DNA of 64,000 nt from Actinopolymorpha pittospori. GTDB lineage: Bacteria > Actinomycetota > Actinomycetes > Propionibacteriales > Actinopolymorphaceae. Shown piece by piece: positions 35,032 to 43,201 of this stretch. Location of the stretch: the NCBI RefSeq assembly GCF_014873875.1, contig NZ_JADBEM010000001.1, positions 2,728,001-2,792,000 on the forward strand. Reading direction: 5' to 3'. Position 1 is the stretch's first letter, and each line of letters begins with the position of its first letter. A program made the translations under genes and the position numbers. The notes under the pieces were generated by a model. It was not told the DNA's origin and searched no databases. It saw only the letters and a list, made by a program, of their open reading frames with translations.

Positions 35032-35777
35032 GCGAGCTCACCCTCCACCGCGGCGCGCTCGCCGACGAGTTCGACGAAGACGTCCTCGAGGCGCGACCCG
35101 GCGCGTACCTCGTCGAGCGTGCCGTCGGCCAGCACCCGGCCCTCGGCAATGACAGCCACCCGGTCGCAGAGGTCCTCGACCAGCCCCATGACGTGGGACG
35201 AGATCACCACCGCACCGCCGCCGGCGACGAAGCGGCGCAGGATCCGACGCAGCACCCGGGCCGAGACGGGGTCGACCGCCTCGAACGGTTCGTCGAGTAC
35301 CAGCGCCTTCGGGTTGTGCAGCAGGGCCGTCGCCAGCCCGATCTTCTTGCGCATGCCGGTGGAGTACTCGAGGACGAGGACGCCTCGCTCCTCCGCCTCG
35401 TCCAGTTCCAGCACCGCGAGCAGCTCGCGTGCCCGGTCGCGGATGACCGACGGCTCCATTCCCCGCAACAGGCCCCAGTAATGGAGCAACTCGCCACCGG
35501 TCAGTCGTTCGGGCAACGCGAGACCGTCGGGAAGCACGCCGAGCATCGCCTTCGCGCCGACGGGGTCGGCCCACACGTCGACGCCGTGGACGTACGCCGT
35601 GCCGGAGTCGGGTCGCAGCAGACCCACCGCCATCGCCAACGAGGTGGTCTTGCCGGCGCCGTTGGGTCCGACCAGCCCCGTCAGCGAACCTGCCGGCACT
35701 CGCAGGGTGACGTGGTCGGCGGCCAGGCGCCCGGAGAAGTCCTTGGTGAGACCGTCGAGGTGGAATGCCGCTGTCAT
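35016..35777 (-). CDS. ABC transporter ATP-binding protein
   Basis: A 253-aa subunit. Walker A is GPNGAGKTT, the signature region is YSTGMRKKIGLATALLHNP, and Walker B is ALVLDEPFEAVDP. The C-terminal part (VLADGTLDEVRAGSRLEDVFVELVGE) is the usual tail of CcmA/NatA-type exporters. It is first in the operon with the permease. Start codon ATG 35777. Confidence 0.9.
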   Translation of the reverse strand: MTAAFHLDGLTKDFSGRLAADHVTLRVPAGSLTGLVGPNGAGKTTSLAMAVGLLRPDSGTAYVHGVDVWADPVGAKAMLGVLPDGLALPERLTGGELLHYWGLLRGMEPSVIRDRARELLAVLELDEAEERGVLVLEYSTGMRKKIGLATALLHNPKALVLDEPFEAVDPVSARVLRRILRRFVAGGGAVVISSHVMGLVEDLCDRVAVIAEGRVLADGTLDEVRAGSRLEDVFVELVGERAAVEGELAWLGS

Positions 35778-35938
35778 GGGGCCCTCTCGTCAGTGCCGTC
35801 GGCGCACAGTGCGCAGGACGACATCGGCGAACTCGTTCACGAGCAGCCGGCATCCGGCCGGCCAGGGGCGATCAGCTCCGGGAACGAGCAGAGATCCAGG
35901 CGCGTGTCACCACGGCGACCGCCCACGCTGTCGAACGG

Positions 35939-35956
35939 ACGGAGCATGTGCTCCGT
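35939..35956. terminator. Palindromic hairpin downstream of the small membrane protein gene
   Basis: An 18-bp perfect palindrome, ACGGAGCA-TG-TGCTCCGT, lies 22 bp past the stop of the minus-strand small gene and about 160 bp before the ABC operon. It can fold into a 7-8 bp stem. It fits a terminator, but a dimeric operator for the exporter is also possible. Confidence 0.5.
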
Positions 35957-35978
35957 TCCCATTCAGCCTCGGGGCAGC

Positions 35979-36146
35979 TCAGCCCATCCCGTCCGGCGGG
36001 AGGGAGTTGTACCCCGGCTGGTCGCCCCGGGCGTACTTGGTCTGCTCGCGACGGTTCGCCCACGGCAGTGCGTCAGAACGGCGCCGGGACAGGAGGGCGA
36101 GCACGACGACCAGCAGCACGACGCCGACTGCGATGAACCATCCCAT
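35979..36146 (-). CDS. Small single-pass membrane protein, 55 aa
   Basis: An ATG-to-TGA frame of 56 codons. The N-terminus is a hydrophobic helix (FIAVGVVLLVVVLALLS, about residues 4-20). It is followed by RRR and a polar tail containing DQPGYNSLPPDGMG. This is the layout of a type Nout-Cin small membrane protein with positive residues on the cytosolic side. The codon pattern is clean through the tail and there is no competing longer gene. No strong Shine-Dalgarno is seen. Function unknown; it could modulate a neighbouring transporter. Confidence 0.6.
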   Translation of the reverse strand: MGWFIAVGVVLLVVVLALLSRRRSDALPWANRREQTKYARGDQPGYNSLPPDGMG

Positions 36147-36229
36147 GCGCCGAGGGTGACACCGAACGTCAACCTGATCCAGCGTCGGCGCTTGGACGAA
36201 TCCGAACTGTGACTCGCCGGTGGAACGAG

Positions 36230-36967
36230 CTAGTTCGACGTGTCCCGCAGCAGCGGCGCGACTGTGGCGTCCAGTTGGTTCGCGCGCCGAAGCGACTCCG
36301 CGACGAAGCCGTTGGCCTTGAGTTCCTCCACGACGTCCCGGAGGAACTGGACGGTCTCGGGCCGGCGGGTCCTCGTCGTTCCCACCGCCTGCTGGATCTG
36401 CATGAACCGCTCCTCGATCAGCCGAAGCCCGGCGTCCGCGGCGGCGTATGTCGTCATCGGCTGCCGGATGCCGGCCGCCACCTCAAGGCCCTGGCCGCGG
36501 AACTCGTCGGCTCCTTCCTCACCCCGTACGACGCTCGCGTGCTGAAGGGTGCGGGAGAGGAACAGGTCGTAGGCGGACCCACGCTTCACGCCGACCCGCA
36601 CGCCCGGACGGTCCACGTCGTCCGGCTTGGCGAAGTCGGAGTCCTGGCGTACGACGAACACACCCTCGATGACGACGTACGGCGCGGTGAAGGCGACTTC
36701 GGCCTCCCGCGCGGGGTCGACGGCCAGGAAGCAGAGGTCGGCCTGACCGGAGGCCATCGCCTCGTAGGACTTACGTGCCGCGTCGAAGCAGCGGAGTTCG
36801 ACCGGAACGCCGAGGCGTACGCCGACCTCACGTGCGATGTCGACCGTCACGCCGGTCGGCGCCTCCAGCGTTCCCTGGGCCAGCACCGGATTTCCGAGGT
36901 TGATCGAGGCCCGCAGGGTTCCCGTCGGAGCGAGATCGTCGGTGATGGCGGCGGTCGCGGTCGTCAT
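36230..36967 (-). CDS. Family 3 (amino-acid type) solute-binding-fold protein without export signal
   Basis: A 245-aa protein with the two-lobe SBP_bac_3 pattern. It starts GTLRASINLGNPVLAQG, then GVTVDIAREVGVRLG, FTAPYVVIEGVFVV, VGVKRGSAYDLFLSRTL and a C-terminal VVEELKANGFVAESL. It has no signal peptide, lipobox or Tat motif, unlike family members that feed amino-acid ABC importers. No in-frame upstream signal sequence is visible. It probably stays in the cytoplasm and may act as an enzyme (cyclohexadienyl dehydratase-like) or ligand sensor. No ABC genes are adjacent. Confidence 0.75.
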   Translation of the reverse strand: MTTATAAITDDLAPTGTLRASINLGNPVLAQGTLEAPTGVTVDIAREVGVRLGVPVELRCFDAARKSYEAMASGQADLCFLAVDPAREAEVAFTAPYVVIEGVFVVRQDSDFAKPDDVDRPGVRVGVKRGSAYDLFLSRTLQHASVVRGEEGADEFRGQGLEVAAGIRQPMTTYAAADAGLRLIEERFMQIQQAVGTTRTRRPETVQFLRDVVEELKANGFVAESLRRANQLDATVAPLLRDTSN

Positions 36968-37063
36968 GGAGGCGAGCGTATAGCGGACCGGAGTTCCTCA
37001 CGTGCCGCGTGTGCGGCCGATGCGTGCCATGCCGTCGGCCCGGAAACGTATAGCGTCATTGCT

Positions 37064-37301
37064 ATGACCGGGGGTATTACCCGGCAGTTGGACGGAAAGC
37101 TTCGCGAGCTTCGGTTCCATCTCGACCCGGACCAGGTGCGGATCACGTACTGGATCGCTCCGGGCCGGCGGATCATCTTGCTGACGGTGTTCCGTAAGTC
37201 GCGGATGCGAGAGGACCGCGAGGTCGATCGCGCGCGGCGCGCGTTGGCGCGGTGTGGACCAAGCGCACACCGTCGAGGACGAGGAGGGGTGGGGGCGATG
37301 A
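37064..37301 (+). pseudogene. HigB/RelE-type toxin fragment, N-truncated and frameshifted
   Basis: The frame from ATG 37064 encodes the middle and late part of a HigB-like toxin (RQLDGKLRELRFHLD, then RITYWIAPGRRIILLTVFRKSRMRE). About 40 N-terminal residues usual for the family are missing and not found upstream. Near 37,250-37,257 one extra base shifts the frame. In the other frame the expected acidic ending (AHTVEDEEGWGR) runs to TGA 37299-37301, overlapping the antitoxin ATG (ATGA). As it stands, the toxin frame reads straight into the antitoxin. The toxin is therefore probably dead. Confidence 0.65.
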
Positions 37302-37597
37302 GTGGACCGGCCAACTGGGAAGAGGTCCGGGACCGCCGGATGGCAGAGCCTGGCGCGAGCGAAGCCTATGGGGCGGCGCGGCTGGCGTTCGAGCTTGGTG
37401 CGGCCGTCCGACAGTTGCGGGAGCAGCGTGGTTGGAGTCAGCGTGAACTCGCCGAGGCGGCTGGCATGACCCAGTCGGCTGTCGCGCGCTTCGAGGCCGG
37501 CGGCACCGTGCCGACCCTGCCGATCCTCGAGCGGATCGCCCGGGCGTTGGACGTGGAGCTCGCGGTTCACTTCAGGCCGAGGCCCAGCGCCGCCTGA
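37298..37597 (+). CDS. XRE-family HTH antitoxin (HigA-like)
   Basis: A 99-aa protein. The N-terminal part (MSGPANWEEVRDRRMAEPG) is the toxin-neutralising segment in related pairs. The HTH follows: AAVRQLREQRGWSQRELAEAAGMTQSAVARFEAG (about residues 42-75), then ILERIARALDVELAVHF. The start overlaps the ancestral toxin stop (ATGA). It is intact although the toxin is broken, as expected if antitoxin loss was selected against first. It probably binds the promoter upstream. Confidence 0.85.
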   Translation: MSGPANWEEVRDRRMAEPGASEAYGAARLAFELGAAVRQLREQRGWSQRELAEAAGMTQSAVARFEAGGTVPTLPILERIARALDVELAVHFRPRPSAA

Positions 37598-37756
37598 TCC
37601 CGTCCCTGGATGTGGGGGTTTGGCGCCGTACCCGCCGCCCCGGTGACGCACATTTTGGGCGACCGCTGGTCACGGTCGACTTACCAGAAGTGATCTCTCG
37701 GCTCACTGGGAGCCAGACCGCCAGCGCCCAGGTGAGTGAGCCCGCCCGATAGTTCG

Positions 37757-37786
37757 CTTCGGGCAATTAATTTCATTCGCGCAACT
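37757..37786 (+). promoter_or_regulatory. AT-rich promoter/operator region of the MarR-MFS operon
   Basis: A short AT-rich island in GC-rich DNA, with AATTAATT (37765-37772, a perfect 8-bp palindrome) about 20 bases before the MarR start. It probably holds the -10 region and an autoregulatory MarR site. No convincing -35 or longer dyad. Confidence 0.35.
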
Positions 37787-37791
37787 CTTTC

Positions 37792-38286
37792 ATGCCCGGT
37801 AGCATCCAGCTCGTGGGTACGGCGGAGGATCTCGAGCTGGCGGAGGCGTTGGAGGCACTGCTCCAACGTGTCGCCTGTTCCCAGGCCGACTCCGACCTGG
37901 AGTCGATGGCCGGTAGGGACATGTCACTGACGCAGTTCCGGTGCCTGGTCGCCCTGGCCGTGGAGGACGAGGCGATCCCGATCCATCAGCTCGCCGAGCA
38001 GCTGCACATGTCGCTGCCGACCGCTGGGCGCACGATCGACAGGTTGGTCGCCCAGCATCTGGTGATCCGCCGCGAGGACCCACACGACCGACGAGTACGA
38101 CGGGTCTGCGTCTCCGCTGAGGGCAAGCAGGTCGTCACCGGGATCGACAAGGCCCGGCACGAGGCTCTGCTGGCCTTCGTCCACTCGCTCGATCCGTCGG
38201 ACAGCGCCCGGCTGCAGGACGCTCTGCGTCCGATCGTCGGTCCGACTTCACCACAGCAACATCGTCTGGAGGGGCGACACGCATGA
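37792..38286 (+). CDS. MarR family transcriptional regulator
   Basis: A 164-aa winged-helix regulator. The DNA-binding part is QFRCLVALAVEDEAIPIHQLAEQLHMSLPTAGRTIDRLVAQHLVIRREDPHDRRVRRV (about residues 48-105), with the typical D-x-R-D-R-R wing. It overlaps the MFS gene by ATGA (38283-38286), so both form one operon. By family habit it represses this efflux operon and is released by an aromatic or drug ligand. Confidence 0.9.
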   Translation: MPGSIQLVGTAEDLELAEALEALLQRVACSQADSDLESMAGRDMSLTQFRCLVALAVEDEAIPIHQLAEQLHMSLPTAGRTIDRLVAQHLVIRREDPHDRRVRRVCVSAEGKQVVTGIDKARHEALLAFVHSLDPSDSARLQDALRPIVGPTSPQQHRLEGRHA

Positions 38287-39818
38287 CCTTAACGACCGGC
38301 TCTGATGCCGGGAGCGAGAGCGACAAGCTCGATCGCGGTGTCCTGAGGGTGGCCGGCGTGGTGGTGCTCGGCGCCATCATGTCGATCCTCGACGTCACCG
38401 TGGTCAGCGTCGCGTTGCCGACCTTCCAGCGGGAGTTCGACGCTTCGTACGCCACCGTCGCATGGACGATGACCGCGTACACACTGGCGTTGGCGACCGT
38501 CATTCCAGTCACCGGTTGGGCCGCCGACCGGTTCGGGACGAAGCGGCTCTACCTGACCTCACTCGTCCTCTTCGTCGCGGGCTCCGTCCTGTGCAGCATG
38601 GCCTGGGACATCGGCCCGCTGATCGTCTTCCGGGCGCTGCAGGGTCTTGGTGGCGGCATGCTGATGCCGCTCGGCATGACGATCATGACGCGCGCGGCCG
38701 GGCCGCAACGCATCGGTCGGGTGATGGCCGTCCTCGGTGTTCCGATGCTGCTCGGCCCGATCGCCGGCCCGATCCTGGGCGGATGGCTGATCGAGTCGGT
38801 CACCTGGCACTGGATCTTCCTCATCAACCTGCCCGTCGGGCTCATCGCGTTCCTCGCCGCGCTGCGCATCCTGCCGAAGGACCGGCCGGAGCCCTCGGAG
38901 TCCTTCGACTTCGTCGGCATGCTGCTGCTCTCGCCGGGCCTCGCGCTGTTCCTCTACGGCGTCTCCTCGATCCCCGATGCCGGAACGGTCGCGGCGGCCA
39001 AGGTGCTCATCCCGTCGCTCGTCGGCCTCGTCCTGGTGATCGCCTTCGTGTTCCACGCCCTGGGCAAGGAACACCCGCTGATCCACCTCGGGCTCTTCAA
39101 GAGCCGCAGCCTGACGATCGCGGTCGTCACCATGACGCTGTTCTCGGTGGCGTTCATGGGTGCGATGCTGCTGCTGCCGAGCTACTTCCTGCAGGTACGC
39201 GGTGAGGGAACGCTCAGCACCGGTCTGCTGCTGGCGCCGCAGGGTCTGGGAGCGATGCTCACCATGCCCGTCGCCGGCCGGCTGACCGACAAGATCGGCC
39301 CCGGCAAGCTGGTCCTGGGCGGCATCGTGATCATCGCCGTGGGAATGTCGGTGTTCACCCAGGTCGCCGCGGACTCGTCCTACGTCGTGCTCCTTGGTGG
39401 CCTGTTCGTCCTGGGTCTGGGCATGGGGATGACGATGATGCCGATCATGTCGTCCGCGATGGCCAGCCTGACCCACCACCAGGTCGCTCGCGGTTCGACG
39501 CTGATGAACATCGTCCAGCAGACGGCCGGATCGATCGGCACGGCGGTGATGTCGGTCATCCTGACCAACCAGGTCCTGGACAGCCAGGCCGCGACCACCT
39601 ACAGCGCGGTGACGCAGGGCCGGGTAGCGGCCGAGCAGGTTCCGCCCGAGGTGCTGAGTCAGGGGCAGGCGGCGCTCTCCAACGCGTTCGGCACCACCTA
39701 CACCGTCGCGCTGGTGCTGGTCGTCCTGTGCATCGTTCCGGCGCTGTTCCTGCCGCGCCGCAAGATCGAGACCACGCCCGAGCAGGACGAAGCCGCCGTT
39801 CCGATCGTCATGCACTGA
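38283..39818 (+). CDS. MFS drug efflux transporter, DHA2 (EmrB/QacA) family
   Basis: A 511-aa protein with 14 predicted membrane helices. Motif A-like segment is GWAADRFGTKRLYL, motif C-like region is GVPMLLGPIAGPILGGWLIE, and the conserved early helix contains LDVTVVSVALPTFQ (D in helix 1). These are hallmarks of proton-driven DHA2 exporters. It acts in the membrane to export cationic or hydrophobic drugs. It is co-transcribed with the MarR gene. A strong terminator follows the stop. Confidence 0.93.
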   Translation: MTLTTGSDAGSESDKLDRGVLRVAGVVVLGAIMSILDVTVVSVALPTFQREFDASYATVAWTMTAYTLALATVIPVTGWAADRFGTKRLYLTSLVLFVAGSVLCSMAWDIGPLIVFRALQGLGGGMLMPLGMTIMTRAAGPQRIGRVMAVLGVPMLLGPIAGPILGGWLIESVTWHWIFLINLPVGLIAFLAALRILPKDRPEPSESFDFVGMLLLSPGLALFLYGVSSIPDAGTVAAAKVLIPSLVGLVLVIAFVFHALGKEHPLIHLGLFKSRSLTIAVVTMTLFSVAFMGAMLLLPSYFLQVRGEGTLSTGLLLAPQGLGAMLTMPVAGRLTDKIGPGKLVLGGIVIIAVGMSVFTQVAADSSYVVLLGGLFVLGLGMGMTMMPIMSSAMASLTHHQVARGSTLMNIVQQTAGSIGTAVMSVILTNQVLDSQAATTYSAVTQGRVAAEQVPPEVLSQGQAALSNAFGTTYTVALVLVVLCIVPALFLPRRKIETTPEQDEAAVPIVMH

Positions 39819-39857
39819 CCGTCGGCCCTTCACCAGGGCAGCACGGATCGAAGTGGT

Positions 39858-39899
39858 CGAAGTGGCCGCCACGTCGTACCTGACGTGGCGGCCACTTCG
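39858..39899. terminator. Strong hairpin between convergent MFS and DoxX genes
   Basis: A perfect 18-bp stem, CGAAGTGGCCGCCACGTC (39858-39875) and its complement (39882-39899), with a 6-base loop. It lies 40 bp after the MFS stop and 49 bp before the DoxX stop, so it can terminate from both sides. Confidence 0.9.
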
Positions 39900-39948
39900 T
39901 GTGTGCGGGCTGGGCGGTCGATCAGGGTGGTCGGTCGGGGTGGGCAGG

Positions 39949-40296
39949 TCAGGCCGCGAGCCCGAGGGCCAACGAGGCGAGCACCGGTGCGACGAACACC
40001 AGCGGGAACGGGACGTGTGAGAGCTGGCCCGCTCGGATCACGGTGACGGCGGCCCCGGCGAAGTACAGCACCAGGCCGGTCGCCGCCAGGACGCCGATGG
40101 CGGGTACGAGCAGGCCGATCAGCAGGCCTGCCGCGCCGGCCGCCTTGAGGGCGCCGAGCCAGGGCCACCACCAGCGGGGGACGCCGTAGGCCGTCATGGA
40201 CCGCACGACCCAGGCGGGGGAGACGAAGGAGACGCCGGCCGAGAAAGCTGCCATGGCGGCGGCCAGCAGGGTGAAAACGATGTGGGCGGTGGACAC
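39949..40296 (-). CDS. DoxX-like membrane protein
   Basis: A 115-aa protein from GTG 40296, with GAGGAGG upstream (longer starts rejected). Four helices are visible: HIVFTLLAAAMAAFSAG, WWPWLGALKAAGAAGLLIGLL, IGVLAATGLVLYFAGAA and PLVFVAPVLASLALGL. The pattern AYGVPRWWWPWLGALKAAGAAGLLIG is the DoxX signature. DoxX proteins are small membrane proteins of redox or stress association. It is a single gene. Confidence 0.85.
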   Translation of the reverse strand: MSTAHIVFTLLAAAMAAFSAGVSFVSPAWVVRSMTAYGVPRWWWPWLGALKAAGAAGLLIGLLVPAIGVLAATGLVLYFAGAAVTVIRAGQLSHVPFPLVFVAPVLASLALGLAA

Positions 40297-40443
40297 GGAA
40301 GTGCTCCTCCTCGGGAGGCGCCGGCGGGCTCGCCGGGCTGGATGTCGAGAGGTCTTCTGTGTCCTGACGGAGCGCGGCGACCGAAGGTGACCGGATGCCG
40401 GGCCGGCGGCCTCGAGCCACCTGATCACAGCGCCCGCGTCGCC

Positions 40444-40764
40444 CTAGGCGTGGTGGGTGAAGACGACCTCGTACAGGGCGGGTTCGAAGGTCGCCACGGC
40501 CGCCGCTCGCCGCATGTGTGCAGCGGCTTCGGGGTTGCTGGCAAGTGCCTGGAAATCTTCTCTACTGCGCCACTGTGCGTAGTTGGCGACCCTGGTGCCG
40601 TCGATGCTGCGGTGGATGTTGGCCGCGATGTAGCCGGGCTGTTTGGACATCACCTGCTCGGTCGCCTCGACCAGCATGTCAACCAGCCCTTGCTGGTCTT
40701 CTGGGGTGACGGTGAAGACATTGATCAACGTCACGACCTGTTCGTCCACGGCGATCTGGTCCAT
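40444..40764 (-). CDS. Antibiotic biosynthesis monooxygenase-fold protein
   Basis: A 106-aa ABM-domain protein: VVTLINVFTVTPEDQQGLVDMLVEATEQVMSKQPGYIAANIH, then RVANYAQWRSREDFQAL and EVVFTHHA. Members are cofactor-less dimeric monooxygenases or heme-degrading proteins. The start is ambiguous: ATG 40764 abuts a divergent MarR start codon, and GTG 40734 is an alternative. It is probably controlled by that MarR gene. Confidence 0.85.
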   Translation of the reverse strand: MDQIAVDEQVVTLINVFTVTPEDQQGLVDMLVEATEQVMSKQPGYIAANIHRSIDGTRVANYAQWRSREDFQALASNPEAAAHMRRAAAVATFEPALYEVVFTHHA

Positions 40765-41206
40765 GTGGAAGGGCGAGTCGGGTATGAGCTCAAGCGGGCT
40801 CAGCAGGCGTTCTGTGTCGTGGTGGACGAAGTACTTCGGGAGGTCGGCCTCAGTAACGCGCAGTACGCCGTGCTGGCGATGCTCGAGGAGGCGGGTGTGC
40901 TGTCCGGCGCCGAACTGGCCCGACGGTGTTTCGTCACTCCGCAGACGATGAACCAGATCGTGGCGGGCCTGGAGGCCAGAGCACTTGTCCAGCGCGCTCC
41001 CCATCCCACTCATCGGCGCATCCTTCAGATCAGTCTGAGCGAGCGGGGGCGCACACTGCTCGTGGAGGCCCATCGCGGCGTGGGTGCGGTCGAGAGCCGG
41101 ATGACCGCGGGGGCTGTCCGAACGCGAGGAGCGCGAACTCGTTCGGTTGCTCGACGCCTGCGCCAGCGCGCTCACGACCGGAAGTCTCCGAGCCGGCGGG
41201 GAGTAG
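40765..41206 (+). pseudogene. MarR family regulator, +1 frameshift in a G run
   Basis: From GTG 40765 the frame encodes a good MarR domain (VGYELKRAQQAF, then LREVGLSNAQYAVLAMLEEAG, ELARRCFVTPQTMNQIVAGLEARALVQRAPHPTHRRILQ). At the five-G run 41109-41113 the frame is lost. Removing one G restores LSEREERELVRLLDACASAL to TAG 41206, the normal C-terminal dimer helix. Its start codon is adjacent to that of the divergent ABM gene. It could be a sequencing error in the homopolymer or a real mutation. Confidence 0.65.
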
Positions 41207-41280
41207 TGGCACAGCTTCGACCCGGCTCGCCGCAAGAACTCGGTTGACGTCGCCGGGTGTGGTCGCCAACCATGGCGGCG

Positions 41281-42183
41281 ATGAAGGCACTGAAGATGCA
41301 CGTCGACGAGGTCGAGACGGACGCCGCACTGGTACGCCGACTGCTTGCGGGGCAGTTCCCACAGTGGGCCGACCTGCCCGTCAGGCTCGTCGCGTCGTAC
41401 GGCACCGACCACGACATCTACCGGCTGGGTGAGGACCTGGCGGTCCGCCTGCCGCGCATCGGTTGGGCCACCGGCCAGGCGGCGAAGGAAGCGGAGTGGT
41501 TGCCCAGGCTCGCGGCCCACCTGCCGCTCGCGGTACCCGTCCAACTGGCGATGGGGCATCCCGCCGAGGGCTACCCGTTCGACTGGTCGGTGTATGAGTG
41601 GTTGCGCGGCGAGAACGCCAACGGCACCCTCGACGACCTGTGCCAATCCGCCGTTGACCTCGCGGCCTTCGTGCACGCACTGCGTGGAGTCGACACGACC
41701 GGCGCACCTCCGCGTCCCCGTGGTGGTCGAGGCGGACCCCTGGCGGAGTGCGACGAGGACGTTCGCCGCTCGATCGCGCAGCTCGGCGACCGGATCGACG
41801 GTCAGCTGGCGCTGCGTTCGTGGGAAGTGTCGTTGGGCGTTCCGCCCTGGGGCGCGCGTGAGGTCTGGGTGCACGGGGACCTGCTCCCGGGCAACCTGCT
41901 CGTGGTCGGCGGGCAGCTGTCGGCGGTCATCGACTTCGGTTGTCTCAACGTGGGCGATCCGGCATGCGACCTGCAGCCCGCGTGGAACGTCTTCGCCGGC
42001 GACAGCCGGGCCCGCTTCCGTGCCGAGCTCGATGTCGATGACGCCTCGTGGTTACGCGGTCGTGGATGGGCGCTCTACCAGGCGGTGATGGCGTTGCCCT
42101 ACTACTGGGACACCAATCCCGGCATGATCCGGCAGGCCACCCATGCGCTGAGGCAGGTCCTCGCCGACACCACCTCGTCCTGA
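41281..42183 (+). CDS. Aminoglycoside phosphotransferase-family kinase
   Basis: A 300-aa kinase-fold protein. The ATP-site lysine region is DLAVRLPRIGWA. The catalytic loop is VHGDLLPGNLLV (Asp and Asn) and the metal-binding Asp is in VIDFGCLNVGDP. These fit APH/choline-kinase-like enzymes. The start is uncertain: ATG 41272, 41281 and 41296 are all in frame, and family members usually begin close to MHVDEVETD. The substrate is not inferred; resistance is only one possibility. Confidence 0.88.
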   Translation: MKALKMHVDEVETDAALVRRLLAGQFPQWADLPVRLVASYGTDHDIYRLGEDLAVRLPRIGWATGQAAKEAEWLPRLAAHLPLAVPVQLAMGHPAEGYPFDWSVYEWLRGENANGTLDDLCQSAVDLAAFVHALRGVDTTGAPPRPRGGRGGPLAECDEDVRRSIAQLGDRIDGQLALRSWEVSLGVPPWGAREVWVHGDLLPGNLLVVGGQLSAVIDFGCLNVGDPACDLQPAWNVFAGDSRARFRAELDVDDASWLRGRGWALYQAVMALPYYWDTNPGMIRQATHALRQVLADTTSS

Positions 42184-42205
42184 CGGCAGAGGAAGTGTTC
42201 GCGGT

Positions 42206-42228
42206 CGCCGGCTTCGTGGAAGCCGGCG
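42206..42228. terminator. Hairpin between convergent genes
   Basis: A perfect 10-bp stem, CGCCGGCTTC (42206-42215) and GAAGCCGGCG (42219-42228), with a 3-base loop. It lies 23 bp after the kinase stop and 5 bp from the end of the opposing gene. Confidence 0.7.
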
Positions 42229-42232
42229 GCGC

Positions 42233-43048
42233 TCACGAGCCGGTCGCGGGCCCGAAGACGGCCGACGCGATCGCGTCCTCCTGGTCGAGGCAGGCCCACT
42301 CGTCGGCCTCGGGACCGTCGTAGACGAGGGCGAGCGGGCCGGTGAACTCCGCCTCGCGGAGAACGCCCAGTGTCCGGCGGAAGTCGGCGTGGTCGGGTCC
42401 GTCGGCGCTGAAGTGGCACTTGGCGTGGCAGGTCTCGGCCCGAGGAGCTACCGCGGCGAGGTTGTCGTACTTCTCGGGGCCTTTCCAGTTGCCGAGATCG
42501 ATGAGCAGCCCGACCTGCCCGTCCGCCGCATCGAGGATCGTGTGCACCTCCGAAGGGCCGGCGGTCAGGTCGAACCAGTTCTCGGTGACGACGCGTACGT
42601 CGGGATGGTCGCCCGCCAGCTTGGCGAGCCGCCGGCCGCTGTCGCGCAGCCGCTCCGGACTCGGCTGCTGCTTGCCGGCGATGACGCGGGCCCGGTGCGC
42701 GCCCAGGGCGGCGCTGATGTCGAGCCAGCCGTCGATCCAGGCCTGGTGCGCGTCGGCGTCGGTGGGATGGGTGAGGTCGCCGTCGTCGACCAGTACGGCG
42801 TCCAGGTCGATCTCGGCTGCCTCCAGTGCCGACCTGAGCTCGGTCAGGTAGCTCTCCTCGAGGCTCGGGAGATGGAAGTGGCAGATCTGGACGGTGTCGT
42901 AGCCGCGGCGCCGGAGTTCGGCGGGCAGCTCCAACAGGGCCATCCCGCTCTCGGGCCGGGCCAGACTGCCCGAACCGCGGTCGGGGCCGTCGCCGGACAT
43001 GTACGAGCCGAGGGTGCGGTGGAGTGACCAGCTCGAGACAGCTTTCAT
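42233..43048 (-). CDS. Sugar phosphate isomerase/epimerase (xylose isomerase-like TIM barrel)
   Basis: A 271-aa TIM-barrel protein. ATG 43048 has AGGGGAG nearby. Key segments are HFHLPSLEESYLTELRSALEAAEI, the metal-ligand strand VRVVTENWFDLTAGP (Glu in TEN), LIDLGNWKGPEKY (Asp) and CHAKCHF (His). This is the AP_endonuc_2 family of sugar isomerases and epimerases acting on sugar or inositol metabolites. A perfect DtxR-type iron box lies upstream at 43202-43220. Its only obvious gene target is this one. Confidence 0.85.
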   Translation of the reverse strand: MKAVSSWSLHRTLGSYMSGDGPDRGSGSLARPESGMALLELPAELRRRGYDTVQICHFHLPSLEESYLTELRSALEAAEIDLDAVLVDDGDLTHPTDADAHQAWIDGWLDISAALGAHRARVIAGKQQPSPERLRDSGRRLAKLAGDHPDVRVVTENWFDLTAGPSEVHTILDAADGQVGLLIDLGNWKGPEKYDNLAAVAPRAETCHAKCHFSADGPDHADFRRTLGVLREAEFTGPLALVYDGPEADEWACLDQEDAIASAVFGPATGS

Positions 43049-43201
43049 GACTACTCCCCTGGACGGTCGGCGCGCTTGTTCCAGCATCGTCGCGTACGTC
43101 GATGCGTACTTCCAGGTACGCGCCAGCGTAGAGCGGATCGCTGTCAGGAGCCGGACAACGTCGCTCGTACGTCTCTGGCTGGCACCGCTTGTCAGGGTTC
43201 G

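Noticed and set aside
36209..37597. 462-codon continuous plus-strand frame
   Set aside because: Its first two thirds are antisense to the solute-binding-fold gene; only the toxin and antitoxin parts have family motifs.
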